Shown here piece after piece: positions 21,697 to 32,211 of a stretch of DNA of 53,961 nucleotides (positions within the stretch are counted from its first letter, which is position 1; the number at the start of each line of letters is the position of its first letter). The notes under the pieces were generated by a model. It searched no databases. It was not told the DNA's origin and saw nothing but the letters and a program-made list of their open reading frames with translations. Source of the DNA: Hysterium pulicare CBS 123377 (lineage: Eukaryota; Ascomycota; Dothideomycetes; Hysteriales; Hysteriaceae). Location of the stretch: NCBI GenBank assembly GCA_000467715.1, contig AJFK01000122.1, positions 1-53,961 of the forward strand, written 5' to 3'. The translations under genes and the position numbers were made by a program.

Positions 21697-22552
21697 ATGT
21701 ATACAGGACCAGGCCCTAATCCGGATTGGTGGGATCCTCCACCATCACCCTCATTATTATCTCCCGGATATAGGTCAGGCTGGGAAGAGCAGACAGCTGA
21801 AACTACAAGCTTCCGGGTGCCCGCTAGGAATGGAATTCTCCGAGCGCTGAATAAAACGCTTTGTCCAACCTGTGCAGCCTTTTTCCTTGACTTCCTACAT
21901 CTCCGGAGTCATTTAGAGAAAGAGTTCTTGAGAGAGAAAGATCCTCCAACACATTTACTGCCGTCCGCCAACGGAAAACAGCTCCATTACAGCTCCGCCT
22001 CTACCAATATTTTCGAGAATGCCCTTTCATCTAGAAGGTGGAGAGTAGTCAACCGTGTCACGAACTCTATCTGGGAGTTGAATTCCGAGACTCCTTTTCG
22101 GATTGGCCAATTCGCTCATCTCAATTCGAAGTTAGTCCAAGCATCTGCACGAGACTGCGAAGCATTCAAGAATCTCCTCTCTCGTGTCGAATCAACCCAC
22201 GACCAGATTACCTCTTTCCTGTGCCTCCTTTCCTCGAGCATCCTGAATGCACAACCTCTTCCACCTCATCTACAACTCCTCAAACCGTATGAGGTAGTTA
22301 GGATAATGCAGAGGCTTGATAGGAATATTCTGGGGGTTAGTCATATTGCGGAGCCGGGGCATGCGGGGTTTGCTATGTTGCAGATATCTAGTAGGGCTAT
22401 GATTGCGGATTTGGGACAGCTTACGGAGTGAGTAGAACTTTCGATATTGGGCGATTGAATGCTGACATTAGAAAAATAGCCTTGTAAAGGAACCTGTGGG
22501 CGAGCTGGACTTTTCGTACCGTTATGTTGGCGGAAAGGGCAAGTTGTCATAA
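21697..22552 (+). pseudogene. Orphan C-terminal half of FUSC/DUF2421 transporter
   Basis: Two exons (intron 22428-22479) give 267 residues matching only the cytoplasmic C-terminal part of the FUSC / aromatic-acid-exporter (DUF2421) family. Signs are PLPPHLQLLKPYEV, ILGVSHIAEPGHAGFAMLQI, SSRAMIADL and the closing LVKEPVGELDFSY. Family members are usually near 1000 residues with two blocks of membrane helices before this region. Here no hydrophobic block exists within 800 bases upstream. The frame itself is undamaged and begins at an ATG (21697), so it could be expressed as a short soluble protein. I think a truncated gene copy more likely. Confidence 0.6.
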
Positions 22553-22803
22553 GCTTACCTGCGACATGCTATTGATTTCACAGTTCATGTTTACTTCCGG
22601 GCCACGTCAGCCCTGCAATACGTGTGGTACTATGTACGTACAAATAACGTAGTTTACCATGACATTCAATCTACATAACAACCTGATGTTTGATACTTGG
22701 ACATCAGGCGAGGAAAATAGGTTCCTTCCAGCATCTGCCAGCGAATCCACCGCAACGAATCAACCGAAAGTCCCCAAGTTTATCCTCGATTCTGCTTGTA
22801 AGC

Positions 22804-25080
22804 TCAACTCCGTAGCACTTTCATTGCAGCTTCTAGGTTCTTGATCTCAGATTCCAGCATCGATCGCTGGCGCTTTCCCTTCGCATCTTCTCCGGCAATC
22901 ATCTCAAGATGATCATCATCAAGCCCCATAACCAGTTCCGAACTAAAGATCTTCAGCGGACTCTCGTCTCCCTCGAGTAGGAAGTGACCAATAACCTGTC
23001 TGCATATTACGTCCACGAATCGCTTCCGAGATACCTTGTAATAGCTGGTGAGAACATCAAGTATATCCTCTCGCACCTGTTGGGCGTTGTCCTTGTTGAC
23101 CGTAAAATTCTGCACGCTGGTGGTAGGGAGGGCTTCGAAGGTCGAAAACTTACTGTTGTAGGTAACAGTCTCGCGTTTGATAGCCGCATTTATACGATCT
23201 TGTCGCTTCTTTTGGACTTCCGAGTGGAAGTAATGATTGTAGGTGGATGGTCTACCATCTCGCTCGATGCGCAACAGAAAGCGGGCTTGCTCCATGGCCC
23301 GCAAATAGGCCTTGAGAAGCTTCTCGACAATGACTGTTTCCCATAGCTGGTCGCGAACTTGCTTATCTGGGCAGATCTGAGCTAGAAGCTTGAAAATGTA
23401 ATCGTGCACGAGCCTAATCGACCTGCTAATGTGTGCGAGAACAAGCGGTTCCCATTTTTCGGAATGTTCTCTGAATATGACAGCAAGAATGGACCCTGAG
23501 AACTGTGTAGTGACACTGTCAGTATACGCTGTTTTACAGTGAATGGGATAGCCTTACTGTTCCTAGCTCAGGCCCACGGTTCGATTGATACACTCTTCCA
23601 ATGTGATCCATGATTGAGTCATGGTTGAACGCCTTTGGTTTTGGGCAATGGTAATCATCATTCTCAACAATGTCGTGAAGTTCAGGGTAATCTAGGGTTT
23701 GATTTTCAAAGCCTTCAATGGGTGCGATGTCGTCGTTCTCTTCGGTCAGATCGTACGCTTTCTCCCCTTCCTCGTTCCAGAGGGCAGACAGGTGACGTTT
23801 ATGGCCTTTTTTCCAGATGTCATTTGCGAAGTTCTCATTCATCTTCGTGATATTCGTGATCAGCTTCAGGCTTGGCACTTCCGAAAATGTACTTTCACTA
23901 TCGTAGTACCCATTCAGGGCACATTGGGTAATGGCCTGAAACTTGGATCCCAGTCTCCCAAGATAGATCCTCTGAGAGCTGTGCGACGTGCGGGATGGCC
24001 CAATGCTCTCTAACTCCTTTCGGCGCTGGTCCAATTGCTTCCCAACATCGGACTTGACGTGTGGAAATTCCTTTTTCGAAATGTCCATTAGGAGGTCACT
24101 AAGACGGGTCTTGAGGGAGCCAATACCGCACCTTCTAGAAGATGCCAGCGCTCGCCACGTAGGCTCATTGAAGAACTCTTTCTCTTGCCTGATTCGATCA
24201 GTTATACTGGAATTTTGGTCGTCCGCACTGCGGTTCTTGACAGCATAGTAGCCCAATCGTAGCTGGTTCCGTTTCCCTAGAACAAGTTCTTTGATCACAT
24301 CCCGAGTCGCAATCTCAGTGGCTAGGTCGGGCTTGGTGAGTACTCCTACTGTCCGGAGCCCTCCCGGATCTGCACTTGCCGCAAGCTTCACGATCTCCTG
24401 GGTCGAAACGTCGACATTGGAGGGTAAGACTGCAAGGAGGATGGTTCGGCTGTTCTGCATGTAAGACTCAACCATATTCCGGACCAAGACAACATCACTG
24501 TCCGTAGTGAGAGGCGGCTGCGGGACGCGAAATATGCCGGGTACATCAATAACCGTGAAGTGCTCTTGCGTGGGTCCACTGATCTCGACTTTGAGGATAT
24601 CTTCGCTGAAGGCCGACAGGTTAGAGTCTGTGTCATCGGCAGCCCTGATTCCCATAACCTTGTTCGCTTCTTTGATGATTCTCACAAGGGCTTCATTCGT
24701 AAGATCAGAGATACTACGCTTGAATGAACGGAGTCGCTCTTGTACCGCTGCATCTGCACTTGGCCGGGGGATAATCGACACAGCAACGTTCTTCTCCGGT
24801 TCACGACGACAGGAGATCTGGGTAGCATATCGAGTGCAGAGACCGGGAGCTTGAGGAAATGAAAACCCTGTTAGACTCTCAAGAACTGAGCTCTTTCCGG
24901 ATGACTGATCTCCAACAACAAGAAGCTGGGTATGATTAGTATATTGTATTCTTTCCGCAGTCCAAAAACGATCGCACGTACCTGGGGTAATTCTATGAAT
25001 TTGACATTGAGTTCGCGCAACTTGTCGATCTTGTCGAGGAGAGCTTGATTTGCAAGGCCAGATGGGCTGTCTTCTACCAT
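22804..25080 (-). CDS. Dynamin-like GTPase
   Basis: Large membrane-remodelling GTPase of the dynamin/Mx superfamily. Three exons (introns 24981-24926 and 23557-23503) give 721 residues. The GTPase domain has G1 GDQSSGKSS, G3 DVPG and G4 TKPD. The middle region includes RGPELGTFSGSILAVIFREHSEKW. The C-terminal part has the fungal signature TYNHYF and a GTPase-effector domain (SYYKVSRKRFVDVICRQVIGHFLL ending in an IAGED segment). No PH or proline-rich domain is seen, so it is of the Mx/fungal soluble type rather than classical Vps1 or Dnm1. Such genes are often duplicated in ascomycetes; role unknown. ATG at 25080 was chosen because the frame upstream lacks a better ATG context. A frameshifted relative lies 3 kb away. 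Confidence 0.9.
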
Positions 25081-25369
25081 GATTTCCGATGATGCGCTGT
25101 AGGTCGAGAAGAGGTGAAACGAAAACCGCAATTAGATCTATTAGATAGCGAGGAGCTCACTGTTGCGGACGGAGAGGAAAAGAAGAGATGTATAATCATC
25201 ACGTCTAAATAGATCATTCTTTCCAAAGTTTCCATCGAAACAAAACACACGAAAGATTTACCCTGGGTGTTTGTTCACAAACCTGACATCACAAAGAGAA
25301 TAGAAACATGGGATCTTGCATGAGCGAGCAAGGCTATGTTTGTAGGTCGACTTAGACAGCCTAGAGCAC

Positions 25370-25800
25370 TTTGTTGAATAAGAACAAAGGCATTAGTGTG
25401 GATTCTCATAGTTACTGGAATGTTTTCTGGGAAGTACAACGGTAAACTACTTCATGTTTATCTTCCCTGGACTATTACTAGTGAATACTCAGACTTTGAG
25501 AGCACTTAGATGAGCTAGATACCAAGCTAAAGCCTAACTCCACAAACCAACAACTTTCAAATACCTATCTAAAATATATCTCTCTTCCAGGGGCTAGTAA
25601 AATAGCCTCTTTACTCTAGCTTCTTGAAAGCTCTAGTCAATACATCCTCTGACTTTGAAAGGTCCGTCCTCAATACAACCTCGGACTTTGAGGAAATCAG
25701 ACCTAGTTATTCGAGACTCTAGCTGGTAGATTTATTGGGGATAGAGAGGGCCGTTTTCTATCTACCTCACTTTCAAGAAAGGGTATTGAAGTGAATAATC
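25370..25800. repeat. Possible old solo-LTR-like segment
   Basis: Moderately AT-rich, gene-free DNA beginning TGTTGAATAAG and carrying several diverged copies of a CTGACTTTGA-like word (near 25490, 25650 and 25690). Such composition and the TG start recall a decayed solo LTR, but no clear CA end, target duplication or partner was found. Treat as unclassified repeat-like sequence. Confidence 0.25.
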
Positions 25801-25956
25801 TTGGGCATGATGCTGTCAACTTGATTTGTGAAGTGACGCGAAAACCACTTTTGATTGACGAAAAGACGCGAACTATCTACCCATAAATGAACCGAACCCA
25901 CAAAATCTAAATGATGAACATTTCGCGTTTGAAGACTAAGCTTATTTGTTGCAAAA

Positions 25957-26147
25957 GATACTGCGAGGACGTAGATTCTGTACTGGGCGCTCCGGCGATG
26001 CCTGTGGCGATCTTTCTGCCGGCCGTTTCGCTGCTTGAGCTGGCGGTTGTGGAGGTGCTGCCGGTCCGATTGGCAGTCTATTTGATGGAGGCCTTGAGGG
26101 CAGAGCGGAGCCCGTGGCTAAGTTCTGAACAGTCGGCCAGACTGTGA
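25957..26147 (-). pseudogene. Fragment of a Pro/Ala/Gln-rich protein gene
   Basis: A 60-codon open stretch on the minus strand with PPSNRLPIGPAAPPQPP and QAAKRPAERSPQASP, ending at a stop near 25957. Its style strongly resembles the C-terminal half of the Pro/Gln-rich frame at 32423-33046 (for example QAAQPVAAATTSKRPA). No start codon is visible and the 102 bp repeat begins where it fades out. I read it as a truncated relative; low complexity makes homology uncertain. Confidence 0.4.
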
Positions 26148-26246
26148 TAATCCAGCACTCCCTAGAGAGCGGCAGGAACTGTGCTTGGGCTCTGTGGTAA
26201 TATTATACTGGGAGTAAACGGGCTGATGAGGGGGCGCGCGAATGGG
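26144..26246 (+). repeat. ~102 bp direct repeat, copy A
   Basis: Matches 30703-30803 in the same orientation. The first 30 bases, GTGATAATCCAGCACTCCC and onward, are nearly identical, and both end at GCGCGAATGGG. Identity is roughly 80% or better by eye. Sequence outside the two copies is unrelated. Confidence 0.85.
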
Positions 26247-27839
26247 GAGGGGAATTGGCTTAAGGAAAAAAAGGAGAGATGGATGGGGATTTGTGACAGA
26301 TATATGTGTGGGTCTTGGCATTTTCATTTAAGGGGTGCCTCCCTCTCGTGGTAGTTGGACACAGGTTTTTCCGGCCGATGCCCTCCAAATCGTTACCATG
26401 ACGTAGATAGAATGATCGAGTCAGATAAAGCAGACCAATCATTAGGTGGGCAGGGCTCAGAGTTACCAATCTGTGGGAGGCGAAGCTCGGTCAGGAACAT
26501 GCGACCTCGAGCAACTTTACTCACTGTATGATTCGACGGAATGATATACCATACGAATCTACTTAGTGACTAGAGAAAGCATGTCCGATGGCTTCATGCT
26601 TTTCTTTGACAATCCGTGATCCCTAGGCTTGTATGCCACGTATGCTCACCAACACACTGGAGTCTTGTCCGTAGCTTAGAAGTGCCGACCGGTGACGGTA
26701 GAAGTCCTCGTCTCTGAACTTTGCCTGCCCCACCCAAATGTCAGACGCAAACAATGGCCGGCGATGTAAGAAATTGGACGAGACCGATGGGTTTGGGCGA
26801 CATGTGAAATGAGTCGATTTGTGGAAATGTTGGCGCTGAAGTGGAGCTGCTGTGAAGCACACCACGCATATTTGTCCGACAGACTGTTTCTCAAACCAAC
26901 GATTAGAGTAATGAGTGAGCGATGGTTAAGGAGAGCCGACAAGATTCCGCGGTGCAACGGCATGAAGGCCATGCCTGGCGAGTCTGATCTGTGACGAGCT
27001 GGATTTGACCAGGCTGAAGGGACGGATATTGCGGAGCACACCATGTGTCGAATTCCATTCTCGTTATTCATCGAGACTTCCTCGAAGGAAAAAAGATTGC
27101 GCGTAGACAAAACAGTCCTTGCAGGCTTCACTCTCCGCGGCGGTTTTGGATGAAGCCTTCGACTGTGCCGCGCCAAACCAAGGATTAGAGCGTTTTGATG
27201 GCGGTTACGGTTGGGGCATTTTCGAGAGTGAGTACGGCTTAAAGCAGCTAGAATATGGTTAGTAATGGGAAGCAGATGACCAACCAGATATTGGTTGGTC
27301 CAGGAGATATGGTGAGACTTTAACGGAGATGAAGGCTTTGGGGCTTGTTTGACGTGAGGAAAGTCTGACTTACGATTCCGACGATCTGGTCAAGCCAAAT
27401 ATTGCAGCCAGCTCCTGTCCATTAGTTCAAACAGATTCCATCGAAGAGAGCTCTGGTTGCCTGTGATGTCCTCTCAATGATCTTTCAGGGTCACTCCTTG
27501 CAGTCAGCGGAGAATTCCCCAGTATCGAAGGTCTCGAGTCGGCTCAGGATCTCGATATACGAAAACATCTTTGAGATGGGACTCCTGCCTTGGTCACCGA
27601 TACGAAGCACCAGCAACTTCTCCTCGTCTTTGTCCTGTCCTCGACTTGAGGTCGCCATGGGCATGGTTGATCGGACCTGAACGATTAAAGTCAGAAAAGG
27701 GAGTGGTCAAGGCCTAAGTATACTCACCCACAAGGTTCATGACATTTGCTTCATTAGTTCTGCACCCGCCTCGTCTTCGAGATGTGAATTTGGTCTCAAT
27801 TGGTCGGGAAGGATTTCCTTACAGGGAAAGTCGTTGCCC
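26247..27839. other. Gene-free stretch, possible remnants
   Basis: About 1.6 kb. The longest frame (minus 26676-27176) lacks any recognised domain and has no supporting neighbours. Peptide fragments on minus between 27480 and 27840 might be the worn-out C-terminus of the dynamin relative at 27840-28435, but I could not align them with confidence. Confidence 0.4.
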
Positions 27840-28435
27840 GCAGCGTCGAAGCGCTTCTTACATCAGATTCTCCTCCACGGAGACACATCCATGTCCTCCA
27901 TAACGGCCTGTTCCATATGTTTCCCGAGTTTCTCAGGGTGCCAACGTAATGCCGTCGATGTTGCTATTGCCGAAAGTACGCCCAGTTCGCACGGTTACTG
28001 CAGATGCTTTGCTGGCTTCTGACATAAGCCTAGCTCGCTTGGTCTGGCTTTGCTTGTGTATGTTTGTCGTGAAGTAGTGATTGTATGTCATGGGGTGGCG
28101 CTTTTTGTCTCGAGCCAGTTCCTCACGACTAGCAGTAATAGATCCATGGTCAAAGCTGCCAAACGGGTTTGCATGTGAGGAGAGGTTATTTGCTGCAGCT
28201 CATGAACCAAGTTCACGAAAACTTTGCAGGCTTCGGCGACTTTGTCGACGTGATCATTTGCCCTGCTCCCAGAATAGCTGGCTGATCGATGCGGGGTTGA
28301 ATTTGCCAGGCAGTTCAGTTCCGTGGGGGCGTTTTAGAATTCCTTGAACCAAGTGACAGCCGACTTTCTATCCATCGATTTTGGCTGAGACAGCGCGGGT
28401 CAAAGCTGCCAAACGAGTTCGCATCTGAGGGGAGA
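27840..28435 (-). pseudogene. Frameshifted dynamin-like gene fragment
   Basis: Minus-strand fragments of the middle and C-terminal part of a dynamin-like GTPase. They are ELPGKFNPASISQLFWEQGK then a stop, a one-base shift to DHVDKVAEACKVFVNLVHELQQ, another shift to EELARDKKRHPMTYNHYF, and then loss of similarity. Matching family landmarks in the intact gene at 22804-25080 are ELGTFSGSI and STYNHYF. The residues differ a lot from that gene, so this is a different paralogue and not a fresh copy. The GTPase domain is missing. A 36-base piece is duplicated inside it. Confidence 0.8.
28149..28434. repeat. 36 bp duplication inside dynamin fragment
   Basis: GTCAAAGCTGCCAAACG and flanks at 28149-28184 recur at 28399-28434 with about four mismatches, 250 bases apart and in the same orientation. 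The distal copy on minus reads SPQMRTRLAALT against SPHMQTRLAALT. This points to a local tandem duplication of part of the dynamin fragment before or during its decay. Confidence 0.8.
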
Positions 28436-28652
28436 TCGTGCATTGCAGTGGTCCATGGCCCAGACGCGACGCGATCGTAGGAGAAAGCAAGCGGCTGATG
28501 GTGTTGATGTTTGGAGTTGAGATTGATGTTGATGTTGAACTCCGCATCCACGGATGTTCAATCCTTGGCACCATCACCAACGTCAATCTTTTACGGTATA
28601 ATCAAATCCTCTCACAATAAGCATCAATAATTGAGGGGAAAACGAGAACTTT

Positions 28653-30296
28653 TCAATCTATCAAATCCTCATCCTTGATAGCAGCCATCTCCTCCAAAGA
28701 AACGCCAAACTCCTCACGATCGTGCTCCATCAAATTACCAAGATCCCTTTCCAGAACGCCCATAACATAATCATCTCCCCTTTTCCTCTTCTCGCCATCC
28801 TCCACCATCTTTCTGGCCTCCATCAGATCATTCAATTTTGCCTTCAACTCCTCCTCATTCTGCTCCAACTGACCGGCCAGCCTCCGTATCTCCGCGTCTT
28901 TCCCCAGCAAGCTGTGGCGCTCCAACCCCAGTTTCGACGACAACTCCTCCTCTCTGGTCTTGCTCCACGACAGCACCACTTTCAGATCCCTTCCAAATGC
29001 TTGACGATCACGCTTCACGATGTCCTTGAGTGCCTGGCACGATGCTGCGGAGGCGACCATTTGGAAGCGCTTGCGGGCGAGAGAGCGTTTGAGACCGGGG
29101 ATGATGCTTACTCGAGCCTCCAACTTCTTGATCCGTCGTTGGCCAACTACAACTTTAAAGGCGAGCTCGGCACATCGCACATTGCGTCTTGTCATGGTGC
29201 GACGAAGAGCAGCCGGTTCCAAGGACAACTGGATGACTTTTTCCTGGACGGTCTGAAGATCCTCTTCCAGCTTTTGCTTTTCTTGGCTGAGGCATTTTTC
29301 TTGATCTCTCCATTCTTGCTCCCGGCCGTTGGCTCCTTCCAACTCATCGTCCAACCTCGCTACTTTGGCAAGAAGCCCCTGGACAGTATTGTCAGATTCC
29401 ATGAGGGCAACATCCTTCGTGCTTTCCGCCTTTTTCACCCGACTTGTCAAGCCCGCATATTTAATCTTGAGGTCTCGCAGCTCTTTATCCAAGGTCGTGT
29501 ACGCAGTCTTATCGTTGGCACGAATATCCTGCATTTTTCGTAGCTCGCTTTGATAGTGGACGACGGACTCCTTCCTCCTATCGCTCTTTGCCTCGGACAT
29601 GCTGAGATTGACCTGGAGGTCAAAGATCTTGCTATTCGCCGTCCGGAGTTGCCTTTTGAGGTCATCGCATTCGGTTGACTTGTGCTGCAGTTCACGCCGA
29701 TAGCTTTGATAATGCTCCGAATCGCCACGACTCCAGTTCCGCAATTTAGTTTCAGCTTCCTTCCGCCTCGCTTTCTGTTGCTCGCTTTCGGTCCGCCATT
29801 TATGGCTCTCCTCCTTCTCTGTCCCCAACGAGTATTTCAACGCGCTGATTTTTTCGATGCATTCGCCGAGAGTGCCGATCACCTGCTTGGTATGAAAGTA
29901 TTCACGCGACTCGGAACCACCCAGCAACCGTCTTGCCATTCCTAGGATGTTAGCTTGTGCATCGAGATGTCTCACCTTCATCTCCTGATTGTCGTTGTGC
30001 ACGTTGCAGGGAATACGCATAAAGGCCTCCATTTTCTGCAATTCACCCTCCCGAACCTTGTACTGTTGCATCACAGTACCAAAAAGCTGAGTCACGATTT
30101 CACCATATTGCTCCTCCCAATTGTCTACTGAGATGGCGTCTTCCTTCTTGGCATCACTGACAGCCTTCTCAGCACGATACTGAAGAGCACCGTGTTGGAC
30201 TTGATGGAGAAACACGGCTTCGGCAAGATCGGCCTGGTAACCGGTAGCCTTGTGGATAGAGCTCTCTTTCGGGGCATTGGTGCGTTTAGGAGGCAT
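28653..30296 (-). CDS. Long coiled-coil protein, unknown function
   Basis: Single exon, 547 residues, start MPPKRTNAPKESS at 30296. The frame is open further upstream, but only through the 19 bp minisatellite and without a better ATG. A short basic N-terminus and a region with NWEEQYGEIVTQLFGTV lead into roughly 400 residues of Glu/Lys/Gln/Leu-rich heptad-like sequence (such as LDDELEGANGREQEWRDQE and EKQKLEEDLQTVQEKV). It ends in an acidic tail. No enzyme, DNA-binding or membrane domain is seen. A decayed relative lies at 31027-31860. It may be a structural or scaffold protein; that is a guess from coiled coils alone. Confidence 0.7.
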   Translation of the reverse strand: MPPKRTNAPKESSIHKATGYQADLAEAVFLHQVQHGALQYRAEKAVSDAKKEDAISVDNWEEQYGEIVTQLFGTVMQQYKVREGELQKMEAFMRIPCNVHNDNQEMKVRHLDAQANILGMARRLLGGSESREYFHTKQVIGTLGECIEKISALKYSLGTEKEESHKWRTESEQQKARRKEAETKLRNWSRGDSEHYQSYRRELQHKSTECDDLKRQLRTANSKIFDLQVNLSMSEAKSDRRKESVVHYQSELRKMQDIRANDKTAYTTLDKELRDLKIKYAGLTSRVKKAESTKDVALMESDNTVQGLLAKVARLDDELEGANGREQEWRDQEKCLSQEKQKLEEDLQTVQEKVIQLSLEPAALRRTMTRRNVRCAELAFKVVVGQRRIKKLEARVSIIPGLKRSLARKRFQMVASAASCQALKDIVKRDRQAFGRDLKVVLSWSKTREEELSSKLGLERHSLLGKDAEIRRLAGQLEQNEEELKAKLNDLMEARKMVEDGEKRKRGDDYVMGVLERDLGNLMEHDREEFGVSLEEMAAIKDEDLID

Positions 30297-30396
30297 GTTG
30301 ACGGTCGAGGTCGGTCGGGGGCTTGACAATGCTGACTTGACTCGAGGATTGAGGGTACGTAGATGATGACGGTCGATGAGGGCGGTAGAGGGTCGA

Positions 30397-30586
30397 GATG
30401 GCGTTGAGGGTCGTGGATGGCGTTGAGAGTCGTGGACGGCGTTGAGGGTCGTGGACGGCGTTGAGGGTCGTGGATGGCGTTGAGAGTCGTGGACGGCGTT
30501 GAGGGCCGTGGATGGCGTTGAGAGTCGACGATGGCGTTGAGAGTCGTGGATGGCGTTGAGAGTTGACGATGGCGTTGAGAGTCGAG
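30397..30586. repeat. 19 bp minisatellite, 10 copies
   Basis: Ten head-to-tail 19-base units of the form GATGGCGTTGAGAGTCGTG (variants at T/C position 3 and in the last bases) fill 190 bases exactly. The array lies 101 bases upstream of the coiled-coil gene start, so it is probably in its promoter or 5' untranslated region. Because 19 is not a multiple of 3, the minus-strand frames show a 19-residue peptide repeat. This is a consequence of the DNA repeat. Confidence 0.93.
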
Positions 30587-30702
30587 GATCGAGGATCGTT
30601 GTGGTCGGGAGGTGGCGTCTGAGAGATTGGCAAGAGACGTTCCTAGAGATCAACAAGTTAGTCCACGGTATAGATTGAGCAACAGAAGAGCAAAGGGAGA
30701 AA

Positions 30703-30803
30703 GTGATAATCCAGCACTCCCTAGAGAGCGCCAGGAACTGGGCGTGGGCTGTGAGGTATAGTATATTTGGAGTTAATGGGTAGTGAGGGGGTGCGCGAAT
30801 GGG
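30703..30803 (+). repeat. ~102 bp direct repeat, copy B
   Basis: Same-orientation partner of 26144-26246. It lies just upstream of the coiled-coil gene and its minisatellite. With copy A it brackets 4.5 kb holding the dynamin fragment and the coiled-coil gene. Confidence 0.85.
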
Positions 30804-31026
30804 TAAAGAACAAGAATCTACCGGGGGAAAAGTCTCTTCTTATAGCCTCTCACCTGTCGGGCTCCTCAGCATTGGGCATCTGGCATCGTATCACGTTGCC
30901 GTCGTTTCCTGGTACACTATCACCGATTCGGAATTAGGAAAGAGCGTCAACGCCCAACCTTCAATCTTGGATCTCGGAAACGTATTCCCAGAAGCGCAGA
31001 GATATGGCCTCATTCGTATTGGGATA

Positions 31027-31860
31027 CTAATTATTGCGTAGCTTCCCCGGAAAAAGTCTCCGCTGTCTATAGACTTGTTCCTCAATTTGTGTCACCAGTT
31101 CAGCAACAGTCTCTTCATACTCCCGCCCCCTCTTACTACCAGTCTTCACAACCTTCTCCGATTTCTCCCTTGCACTCTCCCGATCCTCATCCAACTCCGC
31201 CACCTTCTGCTCCAGCTTATCGGCCAACCGCGCAGTCTGACCGTCCTTCGTTTTCTACTTCGAGTCCCTTGCGTTCAAACTACGCAAAAACTCATCGTTA
31301 TTGACCTCAAGAGCATCCAACTCCACACGACTCACCATGTTCTCAATCATCTCCCTTCTTCGATCGGAAGGCTCCTTGAAAACAGAGACAGAAACTTGAA
31401 GCCGGCGCGATGGGATCGAGTCGTCTTGAGGGCAGCTTGGAGGGACTGCAAGAGGTTGGCTTGCTCCTCCAGCTGCTGATTCGACCGTCTACACATATTA
31501 CGGAGGCCCGATACTTGAAATGCGAGGGCACTGGACCAGGCGCGGGTCTTGACGGTCTGCTGGAGGGTTGTCTTGTCCCGCGATAGATTGTCGACCTGGC
31601 TTTTCAGAGCTTGGTTCTCGTCTCAGAGTCTCGTAGCTTGACCTTTAAACTCCTCTTCACGAGCCTCGGAAGCGGAACAGTTCGATTCCAACCGCTCGTT
31701 CTTGCGTATCAAACCCTCTATCGTCTCTTCGCTTTCCAGGGCGCGGTGGCATTCTTTTCTCGCTCTACCGACTCGAGTTGGCTTTTCTCTCCGCGAGATC
31801 AAGCTGGAGTCATGCAGCCTCTTTCTCCAAGCGAGTACAATCGAGGACATGGTTTCTGTA
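31027..31860 (-). pseudogene. Decayed coiled-coil protein gene
   Basis: Minus-strand coiled-coil peptides appear in order but in different frames. They include RKECHRALESEETIEGLIRK, LKSQVDNLSRDKTTLQQTVK, MCRRSNQQLEEQANLLQSLQ and ADKLEQKVAELDEDRESARE, then EYEETVAELVTQIEEQVYRQ. Stops and shifts separate them and no introns of normal form would join them. Style and setting suggest a dead relative of the intact gene at 28653-30296, though the residues are not closely alike. Its 5' end faces the Pro/Gln-rich frame at 32423. Confidence 0.65.
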
Positions 31861-32121
31861 GATTATCTGTAGGATATCTCTCGCAATCCTGTAGGATATC
31901 GGAAGGTAGTACAGCAGGTAATCCTTACAATCATTTACTTCCAGTCTACCCCCGTAAATCTCTACTACATAATAGCATGATTAGGCACCGATACGATCGC
32001 TCGCTCATGACGTAACCAGTTTCCAGTGAAATCAAAGCGGACTTGTGACACTTTTATATGAGATGTACTAACAAATCTGTCTTTCCCTTGCGCAGATTGA
32101 GCCTCTTCTGTACCCAAGGTG

Positions 32122-32211
32122 AAACCCAACTTCACTTCAACTTTCTGTAGCCCAAGCTCCTGGACGAAACCCAACTTCACTTCAACTTTCTGTGGCCCAA
32201 GCTCCTGGACG
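32122..32211. repeat. 45 bp tandem duplication
   Basis: Two adjacent 45-base units (32122-32166 and 32167-32211) beginning GAAACCCAACTTCAC differ at only one position (A/G). The low divergence means a recent duplication. A TATAAA at 32215-32220 lies right beside it, 200 bases upstream of the Pro/Gln-rich frame, so the duplication may be in that promoter. Confidence 0.95.

Noticed and set aside
25370-25800. Firm call of an LTR retrotransposon
   Set aside because: No paired LTR, target-site duplication, primer-binding site or pol remnants were found; kept only as a low-confidence repeat.
26676-27176. 166-codon minus-strand frame
   Set aside because: No domain, no intron or start context support, and it lies in a region of degraded sequence.
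28722-29543. Long plus-strand frame antisense to the coiled-coil gene
   Set aside because: Leu/Pro-rich mirror of a Glu/Lys-rich coding strand; a shadow with a poor start.
30297-30656. N-terminal extension of the coiled-coil protein with a 19-residue repeat
   Set aside because: The extension is the translated 19 bp minisatellite, it lacks an ATG start, and two minus frames are open through it alike.
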